Positions 1 to 8,023 of a stretch of 64,000 nt of DNA are shown here, piece by piece; position 1 is the first letter of the stretch, and each line of letters opens with the position of its first letter. The notes beneath the pieces were generated by a model. The model saw only the letters and a list, made by a program, of their open reading frames with translations, searched no databases and was not told the origin of the DNA. This DNA is from Myxococcota bacterium (GTDB taxonomy: Bacteria; Myxococcota_A; Bradymonadia; UBA7976; UBA1532). The stretch covers positions 28,244-92,243 of the forward strand of contig JAKLJY010000016.1 in the NCBI GenBank assembly GCA_023150895.1, in the 5' to 3' direction. Both the position numbers and the translations under genes were made by a program.

Positions 1-1
1 G

Positions 2-2173
2 GTGGCGCTGAAGGCGCTCAACCCGACGTGCACGATTCCCGGCGCCCCTTCACGGTTCGTGGAAGAAGCCCGGATCACCGCGCAGCTCAGCCACCCGGGC
101 ATCGTGGCCGTCTACGAGATCGGGGTCGGTGCCGACGGCACGCCGTTCTTCACGATGCAGCTCATCGAAGGACGCACGCTGCAATCCATCCTCGACGGCC
201 TGCGGGCGCGCGCCCCCGAGGTGCTTCGCGCCTTCGGCCGCGTGCGGCTCCTCCACATCTTCATTCAGGTCTGCAACGCCGTCGCCTACGCCCACAGCCG
301 CGGCGTCATTCACCGGGATCTGAAACCCGAGAACATCATGCTCGGGACGTTCGGCGAGGTCTTCGTCATGGATTGGGGCCTCGCCAAGATCCTCAGCACC
401 GAGGTCCCCAACCCCGTGCATGCCGGCCGCGCACCGGATCCCGTCTGGCGGACGCGGGTCGGCGACGTGACCGGAACGCCGAGTTACATGAGCCCCGAGC
501 AGGCAATGGGCCTCGTCGACGCGCTCAACGCGCGCTCGGACGTCTACGCCCTCGGGTCCATACTCTACGAGCTTCTGACGCTGCGGCCCCCCCACGGCGG
601 CGGGACGCCGCAGGAGATCCTCCGGCGCGTCCGGCAGGAGCAGCCCGAGCCGCCGAGCAGCGCTGCCCCCGGCCTCGACGTGCCGGCCGAGCTCGACTCC
701 ATCGTCATGCGCTGCCTCTGCCGCGAGCAGAGCGACCGCTTCGCACACGCCCAGGCCCTCGTCGACGAGATCGAGGCCTTCCTCGCCTGCGGCCGGACCG
801 GCATGCATCGAGTCCGCAGCGCCGTTCGCACGAGCCGCGAGGCCGCCCGTCACGCCCAACAGTTCAAGGACCTCGCCCGGCGCCGGCGACACGTCGCGCG
901 CGAGGTCGCCGAGGGGCGCTGCCTTCGCCTGCCCGGTGACGACCCCGAACGGCTCTCCGGCCTCTGGCTCGCCGAGGCCGATCTCGAAACCCTCGAACAG
1001 GAAGTCGAACAAGCGTTCGAGACGGCGGTCGCCCTGTTCACCCAGGTCCTGAGCGAGTCGCCCGAGCAGGACGACGCCCGGGATGGCCTGCGCGAGCTCT
1101 TCTGGTACCGGTTCCTCGAAGCGGAGCGTGCCGCGGATCGGGCGAGCATGGCCATCTTCCGCGCCCTCGCCGCGCAGTACGACCACGCGGGCGTCCTGCG
1201 CGCGGGGCTCGAGGGCGACGGTTCGCTGACGTTGACGAGCGTGCCGCCCGGCGCGCGGGTCACACTCCATCGCTATGAATCGCGTGAGCGCCGCCTGGTC
1301 CAAGGCGAGCCGCGACCCCTCGGGGTCACCCCCATCGTGCTCGATCCCCTGCCCATGGCGTCCTACTTGCTCGTGCTCGAGGCCGACGGGTACGAACCGA
1401 CTCGGGTGCCGGTCTGCCTCGCGCGCCAGGAACAGGCCGAAGGCCATGTCCGGCTCGTGCCCCGCGGCCGGTTGCCGCACGGGATGATCCACGTCCCGGA
1501 GGGCATTGCGTGGTTCGGTGCCGCCGAGCCCGAGCTCCAGGCCCCCCCGCGCCATCGCGCCCGCATCGACGACTTCGTCCTCGCCGCGGAGCCCGTCACC
1601 GTCGAGGAGTACGCGGAGTTCCTCAACGACCTGAACGCTCGGGATCCGTACCAGGCCCGCGCGCACATCCCGCCCCGCTGGCAGAAGGGCAGCGACGGGC
1701 GCCTCTACCCCGAGGACCACGGGCGTCTTCCGGTGACCCAGGTCACCGGGCGCGACGCGCTGGCGTATTGCGCGTGGCGTGCCGAGCGGGACGGTCTCCC
1801 CTGGCGCTTGCCCACCGAACAGGAGTGGGAGAAGGCCGCCCGCGGCGTGGACGCGCGCGCCTGGCCGTGGGGCGGCGATTGGGAGCCGACGTTCTGCCGG
1901 TGCGCGGAGGGCCCGGAGGGAGGCGCCCTCTCCGCCGTCGGCAACCCGAACGACGAGGGCCCCTACGGCGTCCGCGATCTGGCCGGCGGCGTCCGCGAAT
2001 GGACGAGCTCGGAGCACCCCTGGGATCCGAGGCGGCGCGCCGTCAAGGGGGGGGGCTTTCTGTCCGGACGCAGCGGCTGCCACCTGGCCGTCCGGACGTT
2101 CGTCAAGCTCGATCGCGCGGCGCCGGATCTCGGGTTTCGGCTCGCTCTCGACGGCGCAGCCGTCCTCCCCTGA
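2..2173 (+). CDS. Ser/Thr protein kinase with PEGA and FGE-sulfatase (SUMF1-like) domains, 5' truncated
   Basis: Eukaryote-like protein kinase that probably phosphorylates Ser/Thr residues. The window starts inside the kinase domain, so the glycine-rich loop is missing and the VALK lysine is residue 4 of the visible part. Visible kinase parts are the helix C glutamate near residue 22, HRDLKPEN at about 104-111, DWG (in place of DFG) at 124-126, and GTPSYMSPEQ at about 158-167; the domain ends near 255. A charged helical linker follows, then a PEGA-type beta domain at about 405-480 and a formylglycine-enzyme-like domain at about 493-720, with typical WRLPTEQEWEKAARG and GVREWTSSE stretches. 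Kinase-FGE fusions of this kind are common in Myxococcota and Planctomycetes, where the FGE part is usually thought to bind a ligand rather than act as an enzyme. No membrane segment is visible. The GTG at base 2 is only the first possible start codon inside the window, not the true start. Confidence 0.93.
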   Translation: MALKALNPTCTIPGAPSRFVEEARITAQLSHPGIVAVYEIGVGADGTPFFTMQLIEGRTLQSILDGLRARAPEVLRAFGRVRLLHIFIQVCNAVAYAHSRGVIHRDLKPENIMLGTFGEVFVMDWGLAKILSTEVPNPVHAGRAPDPVWRTRVGDVTGTPSYMSPEQAMGLVDALNARSDVYALGSILYELLTLRPPHGGGTPQEILRRVRQEQPEPPSSAAPGLDVPAELDSIVMRCLCREQSDRFAHAQALVDEIEAFLACGRTGMHRVRSAVRTSREAARHAQQFKDLARRRRHVAREVAEGRCLRLPGDDPERLSGLWLAEADLETLEQEVEQAFETAVALFTQVLSESPEQDDARDGLRELFWYRFLEAERAADRASMAIFRALAAQYDHAGVLRAGLEGDGSLTLTSVPPGARVTLHRYESRERRLVQGEPRPLGVTPIVLDPLPMASYLLVLEADGYEPTRVPVCLARQEQAEGHVRLVPRGRLPHGMIHVPEGIAWFGAAEPELQAPPRHRARIDDFVLAAEPVTVEEYAEFLNDLNARDPYQARAHIPPRWQKGSDGRLYPEDHGRLPVTQVTGRDALAYCAWRAERDGLPWRLPTEQEWEKAARGVDARAWPWGGDWEPTFCRCAEGPEGGALSAVGNPNDEGPYGVRDLAGGVREWTSSEHPWDPRRRAVKGGGFLSGRSGCHLAVRTFVKLDRAAPDLGFRLALDGAAVLP

Positions 2174-2201
2174 GACGCGGCCACTTTGCCCGTGCCGACC
2201 G

Positions 2202-3383
2202 TCAATCGGCGCGGGGCGGTCGCCACGCGCGCGCCGCGGCCCCCGGATGCGGCGCGGCGCTGCCCGGGACCTCGACCCGGGGCAGATGACCTCCGATGCG
2301 CGCCAGCACCTCGTAGGAGATCGTCTGGGCCCAATCGCCGATCTGATCGGCCGTCAGCCGCTCGCTGCCCTGCCCGCCGAGCAAGACGACCTCGTCCTCG
2401 AGTGCAGCGTCCGGGATGTCCGTCACATCGACCATCGTGATGTTCATGCAGATCCGCCCCCGGACGGGCGCCCGTCGGCCACGAATCAACACATGGGCCA
2501 GGTTGCTCAGCCCGCGGTCGAAGCCGTCGGCATACCCGACCGGCAGGATGGCCAGCCGGGTCGGATGCGTCGTCATATAAGTGCATCCATAACCGACGAA
2601 CGCGCCTTCGGGCACCGACTTGACCTGCGCGACGCGGGTCTTCCAGGTCAGGGCCGGGCGCAGGGGCATCTCGGCCCGGCCGGTCAGGAGGGCGGCGATC
2701 CGCGTCTCCTTCGACGGCCAGATGCCATACGCGCCGATGCCGAGCCGGACCATCTCGAAGCGCTGGTCCGGCCAGAGCAACGTCGCGGCCGTATTCGACA
2801 GGTGGCGCATCGGGACCGCGTGCCCGGCCGCCTGGAGGGCAGCGACGGCCGCCTCGAAGCAGGCCAGTTGGTGCCGCGCGTAGGTGTGATCAGTCGTGTC
2901 CTCGATGTTCGCGAAGTGGCTCGAGAGCCCTTCGAGCACGATGCCGGGGGACCGACGCAGGTGGTCGGCGAGGGCGAGCACCTCGGCGGGCGGCAACCCC
3001 TGCCGATGATTCCCGGTCTCGACCTTCAGGTGCACCCGGACCTGAGCCCCGAGGGCGGCGAGCCGGTCGATCGTTTCCCGGTTGTAGACGACGAGTCGAA
3101 GGTCGAGCGACGCCGCCTCGGCCAACTCGTCCAGCGGCACATACCCGAAGACGTAGATCGGCGCCGCAATGCCGGCGGCCCGGAGCGTGCGCGCCTCGTC
3201 GAGTGCGTCGACGCAGAGCCAATCCGCACCTCCGGCGAGAAATGCGCGGGCGGCGAGCAAGAGGCCGTGGCCATACCCGTTGGACTTCACCGTCGGCGCC
3301 AACAGCGTCGACCCCACGAGATGACGGAAGGCCCGCACGTTCTCCGTGAGGGCTGCCGTGTCGACTTCGACCCAGGTACGCAT
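2202..3383 (-). CDS. alr: Alanine racemase (PLP-dependent)
   Basis: Interconverts L- and D-alanine in the cytoplasm and so supplies D-Ala for peptidoglycan. The 393 residues are slightly longer than the usual 360-380. The PLP lysine is K33 in TVKSNGYGHG and the second catalytic base is Y265 in VGYGCTY, the positions expected for fold-III alanine racemases. The HLSNTAA and PVGYADGFDR stretches are also typical of the family. The last 20 or so residues are rich in Pro, Ala and Arg and extend beyond the family core. The ATG at 3383 starts right at the first PLP-barrel strand. The gene lies 9 bases downstream of the CrcB-like gene on the same strand and is probably co-transcribed with it. It converges with the kinase gene at 2173, 28 bases away. 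Confidence 0.95.
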   Translation of the reverse strand: MRTWVEVDTAALTENVRAFRHLVGSTLLAPTVKSNGYGHGLLLAARAFLAGGADWLCVDALDEARTLRAAGIAAPIYVFGYVPLDELAEAASLDLRLVVYNRETIDRLAALGAQVRVHLKVETGNHRQGLPPAEVLALADHLRRSPGIVLEGLSSHFANIEDTTDHTYARHQLACFEAAVAALQAAGHAVPMRHLSNTAATLLWPDQRFEMVRLGIGAYGIWPSKETRIAALLTGRAEMPLRPALTWKTRVAQVKSVPEGAFVGYGCTYMTTHPTRLAILPVGYADGFDRGLSNLAHVLIRGRRAPVRGRICMNITMVDVTDIPDAALEDEVVLLGGQGSERLTADQIGDWAQTISYEVLARIGGHLPRVEVPGSAAPHPGAAARAWRPPRAD

Positions 3384-3392
3384 GACCGCGGA

Positions 3393-3773
3393 TTATGGGC
3401 CGAGGAGGCGCGCCGTGAACAGCCCGCCCGCGCACGCCAACAACGCGAGCACGCTCGTGGCCCCGAAGTAGAGTGCGGCCCGCACGAACGCTTCCGCCTC
3501 GAGATAGCGGACGAGGTCCATCGAGAACGCCGAGTAGGTCGTCAGCCCGCCCATGACACCCGTCGTCCAGAACACACGCGCCTCGTCCGGGATCCGCGAG
3601 AGCTCGAGGCCGAGCGCGGTCACGAAGCCGATCGCGAACGAGCCCACGACGTTGACCAGCAGAACCGCCCACGGAAACCCAGCGCCGACGACCCCGGCGA
3701 GGGCGAGGCCGACGAGGTAGCGCAGCACCGAGCCCAATGCCCCCCCCGCCGCGACGAGCAGGACGAGTCGCAT
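3393..3773 (-). CDS. crcB: CrcB/Fluc-like fluoride ion channel
   Basis: A small inner-membrane protein of 126 residues with four predicted membrane segments, the size of a CrcB/Fluc subunit. Such proteins act as dimers and export fluoride. The family marks are visible: GGALGSVLRYL near the N-terminus, NVVGSFAIGF at about 41-50, and GVMGGLTTYSAFS at about 72-84, where Thr and Ser line the fluoride path. The ATG at 3773 shares one base with the TGA of the upstream membrane-protein gene (TGATG), which fixes the start and implies translational coupling. The alanine racemase starts 9 bases after its stop. No fluoride riboswitch was recognised upstream, so regulation is unknown. Confidence 0.9.
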   Translation of the reverse strand: MRLVLLVAAGGALGSVLRYLVGLALAGVVGAGFPWAVLLVNVVGSFAIGFVTALGLELSRIPDEARVFWTTGVMGGLTTYSAFSMDLVRYLEAEAFVRAALYFGATSVLALLACAGGLFTARLLGP

Positions 3774-4189
3774 CAGGCGCCGCTCGGACCGAAGTCCGGC
3801 CTCCCCAGACGCCACAACCAGTACATCCAGACGACGTCGAAACCCGCGAAGATCACGAAGATCACCCACGCCATCGGAAACCCCGCGGTCACGCAGCCCC
3901 ACAGGAATCCCGCGGACGCGAAGGTGGCCCAGATGACCTTCAGGCTCAGCATGGTGCGATACGACGCGACACCGGCGTTGCGGTCGAGGAACGACTGCGC
4001 GCCGATGCCGAACAGTGCCGCCGCGACACCCCGCGCAGCGAACGGGTCGACCGTCGGCCACCCGAGGAGCCCCAGAAAGGCCTCCGGGGCAAAGAAGATC
4101 GGAACCGCGAACAGGAAGTCGGCGACGAAGTGGACGATGAACCACCGCCGCAGCGCGGCGGGCACCTCGCCGGCCCCCGTTCGTGTCAT
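3773..4189 (-). CDS. Small four-helix membrane protein, unknown function
   Basis: A protein of 138 residues with about four hydrophobic segments: near 17-37, 50-67, 78-100 and 105-126. It has no catalytic motif that I recognise. The ATG at 4189 was chosen because it overlaps the TGA of the upstream ferritin-like gene (ATGA), whereas a longer frame would add 40 charged residues that lie inside that gene. Its stop overlaps the start of crcB by one base. It is therefore the middle gene of a tightly coupled cluster. The sequence looks like a small integral-membrane protein of unknown function, and the neighbours do not point to one job. Confidence 0.7.
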   Translation of the reverse strand: MTRTGAGEVPAALRRWFIVHFVADFLFAVPIFFAPEAFLGLLGWPTVDPFAARGVAAALFGIGAQSFLDRNAGVASYRTMLSLKVIWATFASAGFLWGCVTAGFPMAWVIFVIFAGFDVVWMYWLWRLGRPDFGPSGA

Positions 4190-5052
4190 GCGCTGACGAC
4201 GCCCGCGGCGCGTGCCTGGTCGTGGTTCGTGACGTAGCGCGCGGGCCCGTGGCGAGCCACCCAAGCGTCGGCCTTCGCCTGGCTCTGCGCCGTCAGCATG
4301 TCGAACCACTCCATCCCCGGGAGCTCGCGGATGGAGGCCTCGGCCTTGACGAGCAACTGCCGACTCTCGGCGTCGGGGAAGAGATGCGCCGAGACGAACG
4401 CCAGATTGTCGTCACCGCCCACGCCGGAGCCGACCAGCGTCCAGAAGCGCCGGATCGCGAAGTTCACGAGGGCGCGGGCCGCCCGGTCGTCCTTCATGCG
4501 CTTCTCGGCCTGGTGCCAGTAGAACGAGAAGTGCCGCCGCTCCTGGCGCGCCATGCGATTGATCAGGGTGGCCAGCACCGGGTTGGCGGTGTTCTGCTCC
4601 ATGATCTGGTACGCCGCCGCGGCCGTTGCCTCGTTGATCGCCCCCCAGGTCATGTGCACTGCGATGAAGCGGGGCGAGAGGTACGCGGCCGCGTGCGACA
4701 GCGCCGCCTCGATGAACTCGCGGGCCGAGGAGCCCGCGGTGACCTTCGTGTACCGGTCCGACTCGTCCGGTCGCCCGACCTTCTCGAGCACCTTGGAGAT
4801 GGCCCGCCCGTGGCAGAGCTCCTCGTAGACCCAGGCCGAGAGAAACGCCGTGATCTCGGGGTCCCGCGTGCTGTGCCCGGCGAGCAGGTCCCGCATGTAC
4901 AGGATCGTATGCGACTCGGTGTCGCCCATGTAGCGCAGTACACGTTCCTCGACGTCGGAGATGCCGATGCGCGCGCAGAGATCCCAATCGAGGTCGTCGG
5001 TCTTGACGCCGCCGGCCAGATCCAGAAAGCGGACGATATTGAACTCAGCCAT
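4186..5052 (-). CDS. Ferritin-like diiron protein (acyl-ACP desaturase-like fold)
   Basis: A soluble, mostly helical protein of 288 residues. Candidate diiron ligands are spaced as in a four-helix ferritin-like oxygenase: E46 (DTESH), E78 and H81 (EELCH), E141 (NEAT), and E171 and H174 (ERRH). This E / ExxH / E / ExxH pattern fits acyl-ACP desaturase-type or related diiron oxidases. The substrate cannot be read from the sequence. The ATG at 5052 is preceded by GAGGA about 5-9 bases upstream. It is the first gene of the minus-strand cluster that continues with the four-helix membrane protein, crcB and alr. Desaturase or hydroxylase activity is an inference from the metal motif. Confidence 0.75.
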   Translation of the reverse strand: MAEFNIVRFLDLAGGVKTDDLDWDLCARIGISDVEERVLRYMGDTESHTILYMRDLLAGHSTRDPEITAFLSAWVYEELCHGRAISKVLEKVGRPDESDRYTKVTAGSSAREFIEAALSHAAAYLSPRFIAVHMTWGAINEATAAAAYQIMEQNTANPVLATLINRMARQERRHFSFYWHQAEKRMKDDRAARALVNFAIRRFWTLVGSGVGGDDNLAFVSAHLFPDAESRQLLVKAEASIRELPGMEWFDMLTAQSQAKADAWVARHGPARYVTNHDQARAAGVVSA

Positions 5053-5126
5053 GAAATCCTCGAATGCGGGCCGCCCGACGGGCCGCGCCGCGCGGATCTA
5101 ACACACGGGGCCCACGCCGCGCACCG

Positions 5127-5735
5127 TCATTCGCCGAGGTCGATCTTCTCGCGGACGTAGCTCTCGTCGGGCATGGTCGGATGCGGCAGCGTCGCGAGCA
5201 CGTCGGTCAGCAAGCGGTACGTCGCGACGACGTAGGGCTCGACCACCGGAGCCGACTGGGAGACCCAATACCGGCGGGCCTCGACGAGATCGTCATCCGT
5301 CGTCGACCACGTCCCGGCGGCGCGGGTCTGCCAGACTTCCGCCCGGTCGCTGCAGCGGACGAGGCGGGCCGTCACGGCGGTGTCGACGCGCTCGCCCCGG
5401 CGTTCCGCGCGGCCGGCGAGCAGCAGGACACCTTCGATGCGCTCACCGCACGCGTCGGCGGGCACCACCGCCTCGGCACGGTCCTGCACGACGATGAAGT
5501 CGCGGTGCTGGTTGACATATTTGCGCGCCATCATGGACCAGACGTCGCCGAGGTCCTGCAAACCGGCCGGAAGCGGGGCCGCAATCACGGCCAGGCGGAG
5601 GGTCCGTTGGCGGTCGACCGCGCCGTAGTCGTCGCGCAGGCGCGTGTCGACGACCGACGAGCAGCCGACGAGCGACGCGAGAACCCCGGCCGCACAAGCG
5701 TACGCCGCCCGGCTCGAACCGAGGCGCACGGTCAC
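5127..5735 (-). CDS. Lipoprotein of unknown function, paired with an MlaC-like protein
   Basis: A protein of 202 residues with a short signal peptide ending in a lipobox (LVGC, cysteine near residue 25), so it is probably a lipoprotein. The mature part has mixed alpha/beta character (RTLRLAVIAAPLP, DFIVVQDRAEAV, GVLLLAGRA) and an even number of cysteines. It resembles a class of conserved hypothetical lipoproteins seen in myxobacteria, but I cannot name a function. The GTG start at 5735 overlaps the stop of the upstream MlaC-like gene by four bases, so the two are translationally coupled. It may be an accessory lipoprotein for lipid or envelope transport. Confidence 0.72.
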   Translation of the reverse strand: MTVRLGSSRAAYACAAGVLASLVGCSSVVDTRLRDDYGAVDRQRTLRLAVIAAPLPAGLQDLGDVWSMMARKYVNQHRDFIVVQDRAEAVVPADACGERIEGVLLLAGRAERRGERVDTAVTARLVRCSDRAEVWQTRAAGTWSTTDDDLVEARRYWVSQSAPVVEPYVVATYRLLTDVLATLPHPTMPDESYVREKIDLGE

Positions 5736-6400
5736 TTCTTCGGTGCGAGCGGGGCGTTGCGGGGGGCCGCCAGCTCTTTCGCGCGAACGCGCATGAGTTC
5801 GAGCAGTTTCGGCCAGCCGCCCTCGGCGAGGATCGGCTGAATCTGGTCGTCCCGGATGTTGGTCAGAAACGACTTGTCACCCTGAATGGTGACGTCGACG
5901 ACGCGCAGCTTGCCGTCGGCCCCTTTGTGGAGCCAGTAGCGCACCTTGAGCTCCTGCTCCTTCGGACCGGCCTGGATGTGAATCACCGACGCGACCTCGA
6001 GGCGCCCGGCGACCGTCTCGGGCGGCGAATAGGTCAGGCTGGTGAGGTGCTGGAAGCTGTCGCGCATCTTGGGGAAGGCAATGCCCGCGAAGATGTGGTG
6101 GAAAAGAGTCACGAACTCGGTCCGCTCGGCCGCGCTTCCTTTCTCCCACGCCGCGCCGAGGAGGACCCGGGCTTCCTGTTCGCCGTCGAGCAGTGTCAGC
6201 GCGTCCGCGTCCTGGCCGTAGCGGACGTTGTTGATCAGGCGCTGAATCTGGGCCTCGTGATCGGACTTTTCCTTGGGGCGCGAGAGCGCCGGGGCCGAGA
6301 GAACCGCGAGCAGCACGAACGCGCCGACGAGCGCGCGCGCGAAGCGGCGGCGGGTCGGGCCCGCGACGAGACGGGACGGGACGGGGGCGAGACGAGACAC
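5732..6400 (-). CDS. MlaC/Ttg2D-family periplasmic phospholipid-binding protein
   Basis: A protein of 222 residues with a basic N-terminus and a hydrophobic core (about 20-40) ending in SAPALS, consistent with export to the periplasm. The mature part matches the MlaC/Tol-Ttg2 fold: a helical N-terminal half (RTEFVTLFHHIFAGIAF) and a beta-rich C-terminal half (VRYWLHKG, LRVVDVTIQGDKSFLTNIRDD, EGGWPKLLELM). MlaC carries phospholipids between the inner-membrane MlaFEDB complex and the outer membrane. No mlaFED genes lie in the window, so its partner must be elsewhere. The GTG at 6400 has a GGAG about 8 bases upstream. It is co-transcribed with the lipoprotein gene that follows. Confidence 0.83.
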   Translation of the reverse strand: MSRLAPVPSRLVAGPTRRRFARALVGAFVLLAVLSAPALSRPKEKSDHEAQIQRLINNVRYGQDADALTLLDGEQEARVLLGAAWEKGSAAERTEFVTLFHHIFAGIAFPKMRDSFQHLTSLTYSPPETVAGRLEVASVIHIQAGPKEQELKVRYWLHKGADGKLRVVDVTIQGDKSFLTNIRDDQIQPILAEGGWPKLLELMRVRAKELAAPRNAPLAPKK

Positions 6401-6554
6401 GGGTCAACTCCAGGTCGGTTTCGGGGCGGAAGTATCACGGGCACGCGGCCCACCGCCACGGACGCGGACGGCCGGGTTGGGATTCACGCGCCCGCGCCGC
6501 GGTTTCGCGGCCCGCCCCCTCAAGGTCCCGAACCGGCGCTCCGATTTTGCGAAC

Positions 6555-7343
6555 ATGTACGCCATGCTGCCCCAGGTGACCGGCGCGGACGAGCGGTGGG
6601 CTGCCCGCCTGCAGGGTTTCGACCCCTTTTTCGACGACCTCGGTCGCTCGCTGATCATCGACGATGTCAACGAGGTCCGCGAGCTGATGAAGGTCTCTGC
6701 GCTCGAGCGCAGTGTCGCCTTCACCTTTCCCTCGATGCCCGAAATCTTCCACGGGACGATCATGACGCGCCCGGGCAATCGGCAGTCCGGCCCCCCCCTC
6801 GTCCTCGTCGACGTCGCCGCGGCCGGGCTCGACACGACACACTGGACGCGCGGTATCCCGGTCAACATCGGGTTCTTCGATGGGCCCGAGTTCGTCGGGT
6901 GCCGAACGAGCTTCGCCGGCAGCGTCGGTCAGATTATGGCCCTCATCGGCCCCCGGATTCTCTACCGGTTTCCCCCGCTCGGCCGCGAACGACGGCTCGT
7001 CCCCCGCGACACGGCGCTGATCGCACGCTTCTCGCTGCCCGGTGAGGGCGAGCGGGTCTGCTGGGTCCGAGAGGCGGGTCGCGCATCTCTGCGAGGCTCG
7101 ATCGAGGCGGGGCCGATGCAGCGTCCCGGGCTCGCGATCGACCTCACCGTGACGCTGCCCGACGGGCCCCGCCTGTCGGCCGCCGGCGTCCTCGCCCGGC
7201 TCCGGCTCCGTGAGGACCAGACGCGGGACATCATCATCGACCTCGACGTCGCCTCCCCGGACGACGGTGCACGCCTGGCGGCGTGCGGTGTCGAAGCCAC
7301 GCGGCAGGCCACGCCGCCCCCCCAGGCCCGGAGCGCATCGTGA
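6555..7343 (+). CDS. YcgR/PilZ-like protein with a degenerate c-di-GMP motif
   Basis: A protein of 262 residues. A beta-rich N-terminal half is followed by a PilZ-like half. An RxxxR-type element is present (RRLVPR after FPPLGRE), but the usual D/NxSxxG box is reduced to RASLRG, with Arg where Asp or Asn normally stands. Binding of cyclic-di-GMP is therefore doubtful. The ATG at 6555 was chosen over longer upstream frames because those run through low-complexity Arg-rich sequence in the divergent intergenic region. The next gene starts inside this stop codon (GTGA). The pair probably forms a signalling module. Confidence 0.7.
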   Translation: MYAMLPQVTGADERWAARLQGFDPFFDDLGRSLIIDDVNEVRELMKVSALERSVAFTFPSMPEIFHGTIMTRPGNRQSGPPLVLVDVAAAGLDTTHWTRGIPVNIGFFDGPEFVGCRTSFAGSVGQIMALIGPRILYRFPPLGRERRLVPRDTALIARFSLPGEGERVCWVREAGRASLRGSIEAGPMQRPGLAIDLTVTLPDGPRLSAAGVLARLRLREDQTRDIIIDLDVASPDDGARLAACGVEATRQATPPPQARSAS

Positions 7344-8023
7344 ACGTCACCGCGCACGCCGAGAGCATCCCGCCCTTCGATCCGTTCCTGCAGGAGCTCG
7401 TCGGCACGGAGATCGTTCACGATCTCGACGGGATCCGTCGCGCCGTCGCCAGCATGGTCGGCCGTGAGGTGATGATCGCGGCCGACGCAGGCGAGCTGAC
7501 CGTCGCGCGCTGCACGGGGGCATTGTCCTTCTTCGTCGACGCCCCCGCCGTCCGGTTCGAGGTCGGAGACACCGTCGCGATCACCGACCACCGGGGCGTG
7601 CAGTTCGTCGGGTTTCGCGCCACGGTCGGCGCCGTCGTGCGGGAGGGTGATGGGGTCGTCGTCAAACTCTTCGTCCCGCGCGAGGCCGTCTTCTATCCGG
7701 GACGCCGGCACGTTCGCCTCGACGGGACGCTCGGTGCGGATGTCGTTCTCGAGTACGACGACCAGGTCACGGTGGCTCGAGGAGTCGACGTCTCCATGGG
7801 CGGCATCGGAGTTCGTACGGACGCGAACGACGGGTTCGTGATTGGCCAGGTCTTCACGGTACATCTGAACTTCGGAGACGGCACCCTCTCGCTCCCCGCG
7901 CGGGTGCGCACGGCCGTCGTGCTCGGCGAGGACGTCCGCCTCGGACTCGAGTTCGCGGCCCGCAACGAGGAGCTCGAGCGGCGGATCCGGTCAGCGCTCG
8001 TTCGCGCCGGTCACGCACCATGA
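7340..8023 (+). CDS. PilZ-domain protein with intact c-di-GMP-binding motif
   Basis: A protein of 227 residues. The C-terminal part has the PilZ signature: RRHVR (RxxxR) followed about 30 residues later by DVSMGGIGV (D-x-S-x-x-G). Proteins with this motif bind cyclic-di-GMP and relay it to motility, polysaccharide or secretion machinery. The N-terminal part is a beta-rich YcgR-N-like domain. The GTG start at 7340 overlaps the TGA of the upstream gene (GTGA), so the two are coupled. The two proteins look like an ancient duplication in which only this copy kept the Asp. The 3' end runs 33 bases into the convergent YdcF-like gene on the other strand. Confidence 0.85.
   Translation: MNVTAHAESIPPFDPFLQELVGTEIVHDLDGIRRAVASMVGREVMIAADAGELTVARCTGALSFFVDAPAVRFEVGDTVAITDHRGVQFVGFRATVGAVVREGDGVVVKLFVPREAVFYPGRRHVRLDGTLGADVVLEYDDQVTVARGVDVSMGGIGVRTDANDGFVIGQVFTVHLNFGDGTLSLPARVRTAVVLGEDVRLGLEFAARNEELERRIRSALVRAGHAP

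Noticed and set aside
50..2083. A 677-residue open frame antisense to the kinase
   Set aside because: It overlaps a kinase with all motifs; no domain and no Shine-Dalgarno.
3393..4145. A 250-residue form of CrcB
   Set aside because: The extra N-terminal residues lie in another frame of the upstream membrane-protein gene; the normal CrcB length and the TGATG overlap support the start at 3773.
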